From assembly GCF_018279705.1 (NCBI RefSeq), contig NZ_CP036498.1:1257001-1321000 (forward strand): a DNA stretch of 64,000 nucleotides, written 5' to 3'. The position numbers and the translations under genes are program-made. This document shows positions 49,024-58,472 of the stretch, piece by piece; within the stretch, counting starts at the first letter, position 1; the number at the start of each line of letters is the position of its first letter. The notes beneath the pieces are model-generated. The model saw only the letters and a list, made by a program, of their open reading frames with translations. It did no database searches and was not told where the DNA came from. This DNA is from Tardiphaga alba (GTDB lineage: Bacteria > Pseudomonadota > Alphaproteobacteria > Rhizobiales > Xanthobacteraceae).

Positions 49024-49748
49024 GTGGCAGCTCCATTCGTTGATGGCGGGATTTCGCGAACCAGCTTGCCGACTTCGCGCCAGGCTGCAGCGATGTGATA
49101 ATCGAAGCGGGCGGCGATGACGTCGGGGTGGCCTTGTTCGAGCACGTCGAGCAAAGCCTCATGTGTCTGCGCGATGCGATGCGGGTCGTCGTAGAGCCGG
49201 CCGATCAGGCCAATCACCATGCGCAGCTCGGACGACAGATCGTCGAACACTTTCAGCAGGCGATCATTGCCGGCGATCTCGATCACCATGCGATGAAATT
49301 TGTAATCTTCCTCGACCTGGCGGGCGTGGTCTTCCAGATCGGCGGTTTCGTGCAGCACGTCGATCTGCTTTCGCAGCGCAGCGCGGTTTGCGGGGGTGAG
49401 GTTCTTTGCCGCAAGGATCGCGGCGTGACACTCGACGCAAATCCGCAGATCGTAGATCTCGTCGATGTCTCGGGCCTCGAGCTTGCGGACGAAGAAGCCG
49501 CGGCGCGGATGCGAGACGAGCAGCCCTTGCTGCTCGAGCAATCGCGCGGCCTCACGCACCGGCGCCCTGCTAATTCCAAGCTCGCGCGCAATCCCGGCCT
49601 CGACGACTTTCGCTCCCGGCAGGAGCTGTCCGTTGACGATTGCTTGCGTCAACACGCGCGCCACCTGACCGACGAGATCGGTGTCGGTAAGTGCCGTCAG
49701 GCCAACTGGAGGGGACATCAAACGCATGGGGAAACGAACCCGTTTCAT
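49020..49748 (-). CDS. GntR family transcriptional regulator (FCD/FadR type)
   Basis: The 242-residue protein has an N-terminal winged helix (VVEAGIARELGISRAPVREA, ARLLEQQGLLVSHPRRGFFV) and a C-terminal all-helical FCD effector domain with metal-ligand-type residues (DYKFHRMVIEIAGNDRLL, then HEALLDVLEQGHPDVIAARF and DYHIAA). It probably responds to a small carboxylic acid and controls the divergent aldolase/transporter set and its own operon. Starts at 49727 or 49718 are also possible. Confidence 0.92.
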   Translation of the reverse strand: MKRVRFPMRLMSPPVGLTALTDTDLVGQVARVLTQAIVNGQLLPGAKVVEAGIARELGISRAPVREAARLLEQQGLLVSHPRRGFFVRKLEARDIDEIYDLRICVECHAAILAAKNLTPANRAALRKQIDVLHETADLEDHARQVEEDYKFHRMVIEIAGNDRLLKVFDDLSSELRMVIGLIGRLYDDPHRIAQTHEALLDVLEQGHPDVIAARFDYHIAAAWREVGKLVREIPPSTNGAAT

Positions 49749-49774
49749 GCCGTGTACAAGAATTAAGCGTCGAT

Positions 49775-49782
49775 TGTCGACA
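49775..49782. promoter_or_regulatory. Candidate GntR operator TGTCGACA
   Basis: A perfect 8-base palindrome lies in the 109-base divergent region, 27 bases before the GntR start and 76 before the aldolase start. It is flanked by imperfect arms CAAGAATTAA and TTTAATCTTG. FCD-type regulators often bind short GT-N-AC palindromes of this kind. The assignment is by position only. Confidence 0.4.
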
Positions 49783-49857
49783 GTTTAATCTTGCCGCCTG
49801 CCATGCGTTTGTGTTTGCTTTCGTCAAATTAGAACGGTGGGAAATACGTCTGTGAAT

Positions 49858-50625
49858 ATGCATGCCAATCTGACGCCGACGCTGGATGCCGCGAAGCAGG
49901 TTCGTGTCAATCTCGCCGCTGCCTATCGCCTGATCCATCGCCACGGTCTCGACGACAGCATCTACACGCATATTTCCGTTCGCGTTCCCGGCACGAAGGA
50001 CCGCTTCCTCATCAATCCCTATGGCATGCGCTTTGAGGAAGTGACCGCGTCAAATCTCGTCACCGTCGATACCGACGGCAAGGTTGTCGATGATCCGCTC
50101 GGCCTCGGCATCAATCCGGCCGGCTTCACCATTCACAGCGCCGTCCATGCCGTACGCCACGATGCCAATTGCGTGCTCCATACGCACACCGTTGCTGGTG
50201 TCGCCGTATCATGCCTCAAGGAAGGCCTGATGCCGCTGAACCAATGGTCGATGCAGTTCACCGATCGCATCGCCTATCATGACTTCGAAGGCATCGCGTT
50301 GGATCTCTCCGAGCGCGAGCGTCTCGTGGCCGATCTCGGCGACAAGATGGTGCTGATCCTGCGCAATCACGGTTTGCTCACCTGCGGTCGTTCGGTGGGC
50401 GAAGCTTTCAAGTTGATGTTCAACATGGAGCGCTCCTGCCGCGCGCAGCTCGCGATCCTTGCAACCGGTGCAGAAGTCATTCGCCCATCGCATGCTATTG
50501 CCGCGCACACGGCAGGCCAGTATGACCGCGGTTACGAGAAGGTGCATGGGCAGGGCAAGCCGGACAGCGAGTGGGATGCGTTCAAGCGCATGCTCGATAG
50601 GACGGACGCCGACTACAAGAACTGA
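49858..50625 (+). CDS. Class II aldolase/adducin family protein
   Basis: This 255-residue zinc-dependent protein has the N-terminal AAYRLIHRHGLDDSIYTHIS, the metal-site region HSAVHAVRHDANCVLHTHTV with its histidines, and the third metal-site part MVLILRNHGLLTCGRSVGEA. Members cleave sugar phosphates (fuculose- or ribulose-phosphate type) or act as epimerases or decarboxylases; this subgroup is usually unassigned. A GTG at 49837 could extend it by seven residues. It heads the gene set with the peptide-type transporter. Confidence 0.9.
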   Translation: MHANLTPTLDAAKQVRVNLAAAYRLIHRHGLDDSIYTHISVRVPGTKDRFLINPYGMRFEEVTASNLVTVDTDGKVVDDPLGLGINPAGFTIHSAVHAVRHDANCVLHTHTVAGVAVSCLKEGLMPLNQWSMQFTDRIAYHDFEGIALDLSERERLVADLGDKMVLILRNHGLLTCGRSVGEAFKLMFNMERSCRAQLAILATGAEVIRPSHAIAAHTAGQYDRGYEKVHGQGKPDSEWDAFKRMLDRTDADYKN

Positions 50626-50691
50626 TCCGACCAGCACCGAACGTCGTCAACGAATCTAAGGCAAGTGCCAGCAGGCACCAGGGGGAAAGAT

Positions 50692-52238
50692 ATGTTGAAG
50701 AAGCTTGTATTGGCGCTCGCGCTCAGCAGCGCAAGCACATTCGCTCTGGCGCAGGAGCCCAAACTCGGCGGCACCATCAATGCCGTGATCCAGCCCGAGC
50801 CGCCGGGCCTGATGCTCGCGCTGATCCAGAACGGTCCGACACAGATGGTCTCGGGCAATATCTATGAAGGCCTGCTCCGCTACACCAAGAAGCTGGAGCC
50901 GCAGCCCGGCCTCGCCGAGAGCTGGACCATCAGCGAAGACGCAAAGACATACACCTTCAAGCTCAAGCAGGGCGTCACCTGGCACGACGGCAAGCCGTTC
51001 ACCGCCGCCGACGTGCTGTTCTCCATCGAGACGCTGAAGGTCACCCACGCCCGTGCGCGCGGCAATCTCGTGCAGCTCGAAAAGGTCGAGGCGCCCGACG
51101 ATCACACCGTCGTCTTCACACTGAAGCAGCCGTTCGGCCCGTTCATCGGCATCTTCGAAGTCGGCTCGATGCCGATGATCCCGAAGCACATCTATGAAGG
51201 CACCGATATCAAGACCAATCCGGCGAACAACACGCCGATCGGCACCGGCCCTTCATGCTGAAGGAATGGAAGAAGGGCTCGTTCATCCAGCTGGTGAAGA
51301 ACCCGAACTATCACGTCAAGGGCAAGCCCTATATCGACGGTATCTACTGGCAGGTCATTCCCGATGCGGCCGCGCGCTCGGTTGCCTATGAAACAGGCAA
51401 GGTCGATGTGCTTCCCGGCGGTTCGATCGAGAATTTCGACGTGCCGCGCGTCAGCAAACTGCCGAACACCTGCGTCACCGGCGAAGGCTGGGAGTTCTTC
51501 TCGCCGCTCGCCTGGATGTGGTTGAACAACCGCAACCCGATCCTCGCTAACAAGAAGGTCCGTCAGGCAATCATGTATGCGGTGGACCGCGAATTCGCCA
51601 AGGACGTGATCTGGAACGGCCTCGGCAAGGTGGCGACCGGCCCGTCGGCCTCGACCATCAAGTTCTACACCGATGACGTGCCGAAATATCCCTACGACCC
51701 GGCCAAGGCCAAGGCGTTGCTGAAGGAAGCCGGTTACAAGGGCGAGAAGATTCGCATCATGCCGCTGCCTTACGGCGAGACCTGGTCGCGCTGGGGTGAA
51801 GCCGTGAAGCAGAATCTCGTCGATGTCGGCTTCAACATCGAGACCATCGCTACAGACGTGCCGGGCTCGAACCAGAAGAACAGTGAGTGGGATTTCGATA
51901 TCTCCTTCACCTATCTCTATCAGTATGGTGATCCCGCCCTCGGCGTGGCCCGCAACTACATCTCCAGCCAGATCGTGAAGGGGCAGCTCTTCAACAATCT
52001 CGAAGGCTATTCGAACCCCGAAGTCGACAAGCTGTTCGCGGAAGGCGCGGTGGCGACGCCGGATTCGAAGCGCAAGGAGCTGTACGACAAGGTCCAGAAG
52101 ATCCTGGTCGAGGACGTGCCTGTCGCCTGGCTGCTCGAACTGCAGTTCCCGACCATCATGAACTGCAAGGTGAAGAACCTCATCACCACCGGCATCGGCG
52201 TCAATGACGGCTTCCGCGATGCCTGGATCGACAAGTAA
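50692..52238 (+). pseudogene. ABC transporter substrate-binding protein (SBP_bac_5, peptide/nickel type), frameshifted
   Basis: The locus encodes a periplasmic binding protein of about 515 residues with a signal peptide (KKLVLALALSSASTFALAQ). Conserved family segments are SGNIYEGLLRYTKKLEPQPG, AESWTISEDAKTYTFKLKQG and FTAADVLFSIETLKVTHARA, then in the second frame VRQAIMYAVDREFAKDVIWN. The frame breaks in the C run 51249-51251; with one more C the text reads TPIGTGPFMLKEWKKGSFIQ. It belongs with the permeases and ATPase downstream. Family members bind peptides, opines, glutathione or sugars; the ligand is unknown. A terminator follows the gene. Confidence 0.9.
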
Positions 52239-52254
52239 GTAGAACCGCCCAGTG

Positions 52255-52292
52255 CCCGTGACGATCGCAATGATCGTCACGGGTTTTCTTTT
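52255..52292 (+). terminator. Rho-independent terminator/attenuator after the binding-protein gene
   Basis: CCCGTGACGATC (52255-52266), loop GCAAT and GATCGTCACGGG (52272-52283) form a perfect 12-base stem followed by TTTTCTTTT. It lies 17 bases after the binding-protein stop and before the permease genes, so most transcripts should end here and the permeases should be made in smaller amounts. Confidence 0.92.
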
Positions 52293-52322
52293 GCTTCCTC
52301 TCCTGACTGCGGTGGATCTGCG

Positions 52323-53293
52323 ATGCTGTCATTCGTTTCCCAGAGGATCGTGAAGGGCGTGTTCGTCCTGCTTGCGATCGTCGTGATGAACTTCTTTCTG
52401 ATCCGCCTCGCGCCCGGCGATCCCGCCTCGGTGATGGCCGGCGAGGCCGGTGCGTCGGATCCGATGTTCGTCCAGCAGCTCCGCGAAAAATTCTCGCTCG
52501 ACCGGCCGCTGCCGGAGCAGCTCTTCACCTATGTGAAGGGCGTGGTGCAGCTCGATCTCGGCTTTTCGTTCCGCCAGCAGGCGCCCGTGTCCAGCTGATC
52601 GCCGAGCGATTGCCGGCGACGCTGCTGCTGACGCTGACCGCTTTCGCCATATCGCTGATCCTCGGCATCACCTTCGGCACATTGGCCGCGAGATTTGCGG
52701 GGACATGGGCGGATACCGCCATCACTGTCTCGGCGCTCCTGTTCTATGCGACGCCGATCTTCTGGGTCGCGCTGATGTCGATCCTGTTGTTCTCCGTCTA
52801 TCTCGGCTGGCTGCCCAGTTTCGGTTACGAGACCGTGGGCGCCAATTACACCGGATGGGCGCATGTGAAGGACGTCGCGCTGCATCTGATCATGCCGGCG
52901 ATGACCATCGGCCTGTTCTTCATGGCGACCTATACGCGCATGACCCGCGCCTCGATGCTCGAAGTGAAGCGGCTCGATTTCGTCAAGACCGCGCGTGCCA
53001 AGGGCCTGCGTGACAACATCATCCAGCGCCGCCACGTACTGCGCAACGCGCTGCTGCCGGTGGTGACGCTGGCCGGCGTGCATTCGGGCACGCTGGTTGG
53101 CGGTGCCGTGCTCACCGAGACGGTGTTTGCATGGCCTGGCATCGGCCGTCTGCTCTATGAGGCGCTGCTGCAACGCGATTACAACCTTCTGCTCGGCGTC
53201 TTCGTGGTCTGCTCGGCCATGGTGCTGATTTTCAACCTCGTTACCGACCTCGTCTATCGTCTGGTCGATCCGCGCATCGAGTTTGCCAAATGA
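52323..53293 (+). pseudogene. ABC transporter permease (DppB-like), frameshifted
   Basis: Together the two frames give about 323 residues of a DppB/OppB-type permease: MLSFVSQRIVKGVFVLLAIV, NFFLIRLAPGDPASVMAGEA, then in the second frame LPATLLLTLTAFAISLILGI and the coupling loop SMLEVKRLDFVKTARAKGLR, ending YRLVDPRIEFAK. The break is at the C pair 52591-52592; one more C gives APVSQLIAERLPATLLL. The stop overlaps the next permease start by 4 bases. Confidence 0.9.
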
Positions 53294-54128
53294 AGAAGTT
53301 CTGGAAATTGATGCTGCGCAATCCCGGCGGCGTGATCGGTCTGATCCTGCTCACCGTCGCCGTTTTCATTGCCGTGTTTGGGCCGATGATGTTCCCGAAT
53401 TCGCCATGGCGCATGGTGCAGCGGCCGTTCCTGCCCCCTTCACCAATCCGATGGTGACGCTGGGCACCGACGCGCTCGGCCGCGACGTGTTCGCCGGCCT
53501 GATCTATGGCGCGCGTGTGTCGCTGCTGGTCGGGCTCGTCTCCACCACGGTGGCGCTGACCATCGGTGTGCCCGTCGGTGCCATCGCCGGTTATTTCGGC
53601 GGCAAGGTTGACGACATCATGATGCGCGGCACCGAATTCTTCCAGACGATCCCGAGCTTCGCGCTCGCCATCGTGCTGGTCGCGATCCTGCAGCCGTCGA
53701 TCTATTCCATCGTCGGCTCCATCGCCATCGTGTCATGGCCGCCCGTCGCGCGGCTGGTGCGCGGTGAGGTGCTGTCGCTGCGCACGCGCGAATATGTGCA
53801 AGCCGCGGTGGTCACGGGACAGAGCAATAGCTGGATCATCTGGCGCGAGATCCTGCCGAACGCGTTGTCGCCGGTCATCGTGCTGGCCTCGCTGATGGTC
53901 GCCAATGCGATCCTACTGGAATCCTCGCTGTCGTTCCTCGGTCTCGGCGATCCCAACCTGATGTCGTGGGGCTACATGGTCGGCGCCGGCCGCACCGTCA
54001 TCCGTCAGGCCTGGTGGATCACCGTATTCCCCGGCATCGCCATCCTGCTCTCGGTGCTCGCCATGAATCTGATCGGCGAAGGCCTCAACGACGCGCTCAA
54101 TCCGCGCCTGGCAAAGGATAGCCGCTGA
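53290..54128 (+). pseudogene. ABC transporter permease (DppC-like), frameshifted
   Basis: The start MKKFWKLMLRNPGGVIGLIL at 53290 is typical of DppC. After FLPP the frame is lost in the C run 53434-53438; one more C gives RPFLPPFTNPMVTLGTDALG, which is the family text. The rest (LGRDVFAGLIYGARVSLLVG, SFLGLGDPNLMSWGYMVGAG, LIGEGLNDALNPRLAK) is complete, giving about 279 residues. It pairs with the DppB-like permease; the stop overlaps the ATPase start by 1 base. Confidence 0.9.
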
Positions 54129-55746
54129 TGACCAAAGCGCCCGCGGTTTCCATCAAGAACCTCAAGATCGCGCTGCCCTCGAGCGGCGAGCGTGCCTATG
54201 CGGTCGAAGGCGTATCCATCGATCTTATCCCGGCGAGATCGTCTGTGTCGTCGGCGAGTCCGGTTCCGGCAAGTCCATGTGCGCGCATGCGCTCATGGGC
54301 CTGCTGCCGGACACGGTGAAGACCGAAGCCGGCGAAATCTCTTTCGAAGGCAAGAATCTGCTGAAGTTCAGTGAAGACCAGTGGCGCGATGTGCGCGGCC
54401 GCGGCATCGCCATGGTGTTCCAGGAACCGATGACGGCGCTCAATCCGTTGATGCGCATCGGTGACCAGATGATGGAGATGTTCGAGGCGCATGATCTGCT
54501 GACGCCGAAGGAACGCCGTGCCAAGGCGCTCAATCTGGCGAAAGAGGTCGGGCTGCCCGATCCCGAGCGCATCATTCGCGCCTATCCGCACCAGCTCTCG
54601 GGCGGCCAGCGCCAGCGCGCCATGATCGCCATGGCGCTCGCGCTCGAGCCCTCGGTGTTGGTTGCCGACGAACCGACCACGGCGCTCGACGTCACCACGC
54701 AGGCGCAGATTCTCAAGCTGATCCGCAACCTGCAGCGCAGCCGCAACATGGCGGTGATGTTCATCACTCACGATTTCGGCGTGGTCGCCGATATCGCCGA
54801 TCGCGTCGTCGTGCTTCGTTACGGCAAGATCGTCGAGGAAGGCTCCATCGATGCGGTGTTCAAGAATCCGCAGCACGACTACACCAAGGCGCTGCTCGCC
54901 GCCGTACCCTCGATGGATCCGCCGGAACGTGCCCCGCTGGACGAGATGAACAAGGCCGTCGAGGTCGTCGGTCTCGACAAGACCTATGTGACGCCGCAAG
55001 GCTGGTTCAAGCCGGATCGCCGTGTCCAGGCCGCCAATGAAGTGACCTTCTCGATCCTCAAGGGCGAGACCGTCGGCCTCGTCGGCGAGTCCGGTTCGGG
55101 CAAGTCCTCCGTCGCGCGTCTGGTGATGCGCCTGATCAAGGCCGATCGCGGCACCGTCCGCATCGGCGACATGGATCTCACCGCGCTGGAAGGCAAGGCA
55201 CTGCGCCAGCAACGCCACCGCATCCAGATGATCTTCCAGGATCCGTTCGCGTCGCTCAATCCGCGCCGCAAGGTGGGCCAGATCATCACCGATGGTCCGA
55301 TCTCCCACGGCACCGATCCGAAAAAGGCAATGGCGCGCGCGCGCGAATTGCTCGGCATGGTCGGTCTCGATGCCGGCGCGCTCGATCGCTATCCGCATGA
55401 ATTCTCCGGTGGCCAGCGCCAGCGTCTCGGCATTGCCCGCGCGCTTGCCATGGACCCGGAAATCATCGTCGCGGACGAAGCGGTCTCCGCGCTCGACGTG
55501 TCGGTGCAGGCGCAGGTGCTGAAACTGCTCGAAGACCTCAAGGCCCGCCTGGGTCTGTCGATGCTGTTCATCACCCACGACTTGCGCGTCGCGGCGCAGA
55601 TCTGCGATCGCATCGCGGTGATGCAGCGTGGCACCATCGTCGAATTGAAGCCGACCGCCCAGCTATTCGCGTCGCCCGAACATCCCTATACCCGCGAGCT
55701 GCTCAGCGCCGTCCCCGGTCAGCACTCGCCATCACAGGCTGCCTGA
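54128..55746 (+). pseudogene. ABC transporter ATP-binding protein, DppD-DppF fused, frameshifted
   Basis: One locus carries two full ATPase domains, about 539 residues in all. The first has Walker A GESGSGKSMC, signature [20 protein letters not shown] and Walker [14 protein letters not shown]; the second has Walker A GESGSGKSSVA, signature HEFSGGQRQRLGIARALAMD and Walker B IIVADEAVSALDV. The frame is lost early, in the C run 54229-54231, just before the first Walker A; one more C gives SIDLIPGEIVCVVGESGSGK. Fused forms of DppD and DppF are known. It energises the two permeases upstream. Confidence 0.9.
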
Positions 55747-55752
55747 TATTTT

Positions 55753-56703
55753 ATGCCATTGACGCCTCTTCGCTGCGTTCTTCTCAGCACCACGCTCGAT
55801 CTGCGCGATTATCTGTCCAGTGAGATCACGCGGCTCGAAGGCCACGTGACTTTCATCGATCATCTCGACGGCAGCGATGCCGCCGACGTCCAGATGGCCG
55901 TCGGCTGGCATCCGCAGCAGGACGCCTTCGATCACTATCCGAATGTGAGGGCTGCGTGCTCGATCGCGGCCGGCGCCGACAGCCTGCTGCATTGCCCGAG
56001 CATGCGCGATGGCATCGACATCGTGCGCGTGGTCGAGCCGGCGCAGGCCGAGATGATGTCGGGCTTCGTGGTCTGGCATGCGATCGGTCACCAGCGCCAG
56101 ATGGGCGCCTATCTGCAGCAGCAGCGCTTCAAGGTGTGGCAACGCCTGCCGAAGCGCAGCGCTGCGGATGTTCCCGTCGGCATTCTCGGCTACGGCGCCA
56201 TCGGTGCACGCGTCGCGTCCGATCTCGCGATGCTCGGCTTTCCCGTGAAAGTGTGGAGCCGCACCGAGAAGCCGACCAGCGCAGGCGTGACCGGCTTTCA
56301 AGGGGCGGACGGTCTGCGGCGCATGCTGGACGACACCGAAATCCTGGTGAACCTGCTGCCGCTGACCACGGAAACCCGAGGCATTCTCGATGCCGCCTTG
56401 TTCGCCCTGTTGCGCCGCGGGGCCTATCTCGTCCATGTCGGTCGCGGGCCGCATCTGGTGGAGCAGGACCTGATCGCGGCGCTCGACAGCGGCCAGCTCT
56501 CCGGCGCGGCAATCGACGTCTTCGATGTGGAGCCACTGCGTGGCGATCACATGTTCTGGGGCCACCCGAAGATCGTGGTGACGCCGCATGATGCCTGCGA
56601 CGTCACCCTGTCGGCGATCGGCGGCACCATCCGCGCCACCGCCGATGCGGTGCATGCCGGCGTGAAGCCGAAGGATACGGTGGACCGGATGCGGGGATAT
56701 TGA
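55753..56703 (+). CDS. D-2-hydroxyacid dehydrogenase (glyoxylate/hydroxypyruvate reductase A-like)
   Basis: This 316-residue NAD(P)-dependent dehydrogenase has a Rossmann motif VGILGYGAIGARVASDLAML at about residue 143, the active-site arginine region HVGRGPHLVEQDLIAAL, the glutamate in DVFDVEPLRGDHMFW and the histidine in VTPHDACDVT. The resemblance is to GhrA, which reduces glyoxylate and hydroxypyruvate. It starts 6 bases after the ATPase stop and is part of the transporter operon, so it may process the imported compound. Confidence 0.91.
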   Translation: MPLTPLRCVLLSTTLDLRDYLSSEITRLEGHVTFIDHLDGSDAADVQMAVGWHPQQDAFDHYPNVRAACSIAAGADSLLHCPSMRDGIDIVRVVEPAQAEMMSGFVVWHAIGHQRQMGAYLQQQRFKVWQRLPKRSAADVPVGILGYGAIGARVASDLAMLGFPVKVWSRTEKPTSAGVTGFQGADGLRRMLDDTEILVNLLPLTTETRGILDAALFALLRRGAYLVHVGRGPHLVEQDLIAALDSGQLSGAAIDVFDVEPLRGDHMFWGHPKIVVTPHDACDVTLSAIGGTIRATADAVHAGVKPKDTVDRMRGY

Positions 56704-56712
56704 GCGGGACGC

Positions 56713-56847
56713 CTAGCGCGCCAGCCAGAAACCGCCAAGGACGAGCACGAGTGCGATCGTGACGATGATGCCGAGCACGGCAGTCGTGATGGCGAGCAGG
56801 CCGTGCGAATCCAGCCATGCGCGAAGCGCTTTCTCCACCTTGAACAT
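56713..56847 (-). CDS. Small single-span membrane protein
   Basis: The 44-residue open frame starts MFKVEKALRAWLDSHG and has one hydrophobic helix (LLAITTAVLGIIVTIALVLV) ending GGFWLAR. A GGGGAG site lies 1-6 bases before the ATG, closer than usual. The composition (basic amphipathic start, clean membrane span, positive end) is what a real small membrane protein would show. It is convergent with the dehydrogenase gene. Unknown role; could be a chance frame. Confidence 0.5.
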   Translation of the reverse strand: MFKVEKALRAWLDSHGLLAITTAVLGIIVTIALVLVLGGFWLAR

Positions 56848-56925
56848 CTCCCCGGGATGTGAGTTCCTGTATCGGTGCGGGCAGCGTATCAGATCGCGTC
56901 AGCGCCGTCTTGTGGCGGGTTGCCC

Positions 56926-56975
56926 CGGAGCATGACCCTGAAAAGCGGATACCGGTTTTCGGGACAGGTCGTGTT
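56926..56975. repeat. Short dispersed element with GAAAAGCGGATACCGGTTTTC
   Basis: The text GGAGCATGACCCTGAAAAGC followed by GGATACCGGTTTTCGGGAC is of the kind found in very many copies between rhizobial genes. The arms GAAAAGCGG and CCGGTTTTC pair imperfectly. It lies 25 bases upstream of the aldo/keto reductase start, so it may touch that promoter. Recognised from general memory of such genomes. Confidence 0.5.
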
Positions 56976-56999
56976 CGGTCAAGAGATTCAGGAGATTGC

Positions 57000-57817
57000 A
57001 TGAAAGTTCTGGAAACGCAGGGCATCAAACTGCCGCAGCTCGGTCTCGGCACGTTCAAGCTCACGGGTGATGCCTGCGTCAGCGGCGTCGAAATGGCGCT
57101 CAAGCTCGGCTATCGCCATATCGACACCGCGGAGATGTATGGCAACGAGGCCGAAGTCGGCGCCGGTATCAAGGCCGCCGGCCTGTCGCGCGGCGATCTG
57201 CATGTGACCACGAAAGTCTGGCACGAGAATCTTGCCCCGACGCCATCAAGCGCGCATTCGATGCCAGCCAGAAAAAGCTCGGCCTCGATGTCATCGATCT
57301 CTATCTCGTGCACTGGCCGTCGAAGGGCATGAACCTGCCGGCGATCTTCGAGACGCTGGTGAAGTTCAAGGACGAAGGCCGCATCCGCGCGCTCGGCGTG
57401 GCGAATTTCCCGGTGGCGTTGATGAAGCAGGCGGTGGAGGAGATCGGCGCGCCCGTCGCCTGCAATCAGGTCGAGTATCACGCGTTGCTGAGCCAGTCGA
57501 AACTGCTGACCTATCTGCGATCGAAGTCGATCCCGCTGGTGGCCTATTGCCCGCTGGGGCAGGGCCGTCTCGCCGACAATGACGCGATGAAGGCCATTGG
57601 CGCCAAGCATGGCATGTCGGCCGCGCAGGTCGCGTTGAAATGGCTGCTCGACCAGGACGGCGTCGCCGCCATCCCGAAAGCCTCGCGCAGGGAAAGCCAG
57701 CAGGCCAATCTCGATGCGCTGAAGGTCACGCTGGACGACGACGACCGCAAGGTGATCGCCGGCCTGCCGAAGGACCAGCGGCTGGTGAACCCGGCTTTCG
57801 CACCGGATTGGGATTGA
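57000..57817 (+). pseudogene. Aldo/keto reductase, frameshifted
   Basis: The two frames give a 272-residue aldo/keto reductase. The first part has LPQLGLGTFKLTGDACVSGV and the catalytic GYRHIDTAEMYGNEAEVGAG (Asp and Tyr). The second has LDVIDLYLVHWPSKGMNLPA with the active-site histidine, then IRALGVANFPVALMKQAVEE and AAIPKASRRESQQANLDALK, which binds NADPH. The break is in the C run 57235-57238; one more C gives WHENLAPDAIKRAFDASQKK. Reduces aldehydes or ketones; the substrate is unknown. GGAG lies 5-8 bases before the ATG. Confidence 0.9.
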
Positions 57818-57824
57818 TCTTTCT

Positions 57825-57999
57825 TCTCCCTCCCCAAGCGCGCGTATGCGCGCGCAGCGGGGAGGGTGGATCGAAGCGAGCGTTCAGCGAGCTTCGAGAC
57901 GGGTGGGGTGCCACCACAAACGCTGACGTCACGTGGTGAGAGACCCCACCCCGGCCTATCGGCCGACCCTCCCCATTCGCTTCGCTCCGGGGAGGGAGA
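57825..57999. repeat. Dispersed palindromic element, second copy of the 2025 type
   Basis: It starts TCTCCCTCCCCAAGCGCGCG and ends GCTCCGGGGAGGGAGA. It shares the inner GGGTGGGGTGCC and GAGACCCCACCCC parts and the GACGTCACGTGG stretch with the copy at 2025-2207. It lies between the 3' ends of the aldo/keto reductase and nikR. Confidence 0.8.
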
Positions 58000-58016
58000 C
58001 CATTGGCTTCGGCGCT

Positions 58017-58457
58017 TCACCTATGCGAATGCGGTTTGCGTTTTCCCGCTGCCTTCTTCCCCGTTGGCATCATCACCACGCGGCCGTATTTCACGCCGCG
58101 CTCCGCGATGATGTGATCCGCGAAATGCTGCACCTCGTGGCCTGAGCCGCGCAGTGCCGTCACTTCCATGCAGTTGTCGCCGTCGAGATGCACATGCAGC
58201 GTCGCCAGCGAGAGGTCGTGGTGATGGTGATAGGTGTCCACCAGCCGGCGCGACAGGTCTCGCTGGGCGTGGTCATAGACATAGACCAGCGCCGCGACGC
58301 AATCGCCGGACTTGCCTTGTTCCTGTGCGGCCTGCTGCATGCCTGCGCGGGTCAGGTCGCGGATGGCCTCTGAGCGGTTCTGATAGCCGCGCTCGGCGAT
58401 GAGCGCATCCAGCTCCGCCATCAAATCATCGTCGAGCGTGATCGTAATGCGCTGCAT
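58017..58457 (-). CDS. nikR: Nickel-responsive transcriptional regulator NikR
   Basis: The 146-residue protein has a ribbon-helix-helix DNA-binding N-terminus (MQRITITLDDDLMAELDALI, YQNRSEAIRDLTRAG) and an ACT-like nickel domain. The four known nickel ligands are present as His77 (in TYHHHHD), His88 and His90 (in ATLHVHLDG) and Cys96 (in DNCME). It ends in a basic, His-containing tail (KRKPHSHR). With nickel, NikR binds GTATGA-N16-TCATAC sites as a repressor. Exactly such a site lies 16 bases upstream of its start, so it is likely self-regulated and controls the divergent receptor gene. Confidence 0.96.
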   Translation of the reverse strand: MQRITITLDDDLMAELDALIAERGYQNRSEAIRDLTRAGMQQAAQEQGKSGDCVAALVYVYDHAQRDLSRRLVDTYHHHHDLSLATLHVHLDGDNCMEVTALRGSGHEVQHFADHIIAERGVKYGRVVMMPTGKKAAGKRKPHSHR

Positions 58458-58472
58458 CTATCCCCCGGGGCA

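Noticed and set aside
51249..54231. Programmed frameshifting as the cause of the broken transporter genes
   Set aside because: The sites are short C runs without a slippery heptamer, stem or internal Shine-Dalgarno in common, and the same type of loss occurs in unrelated genes.
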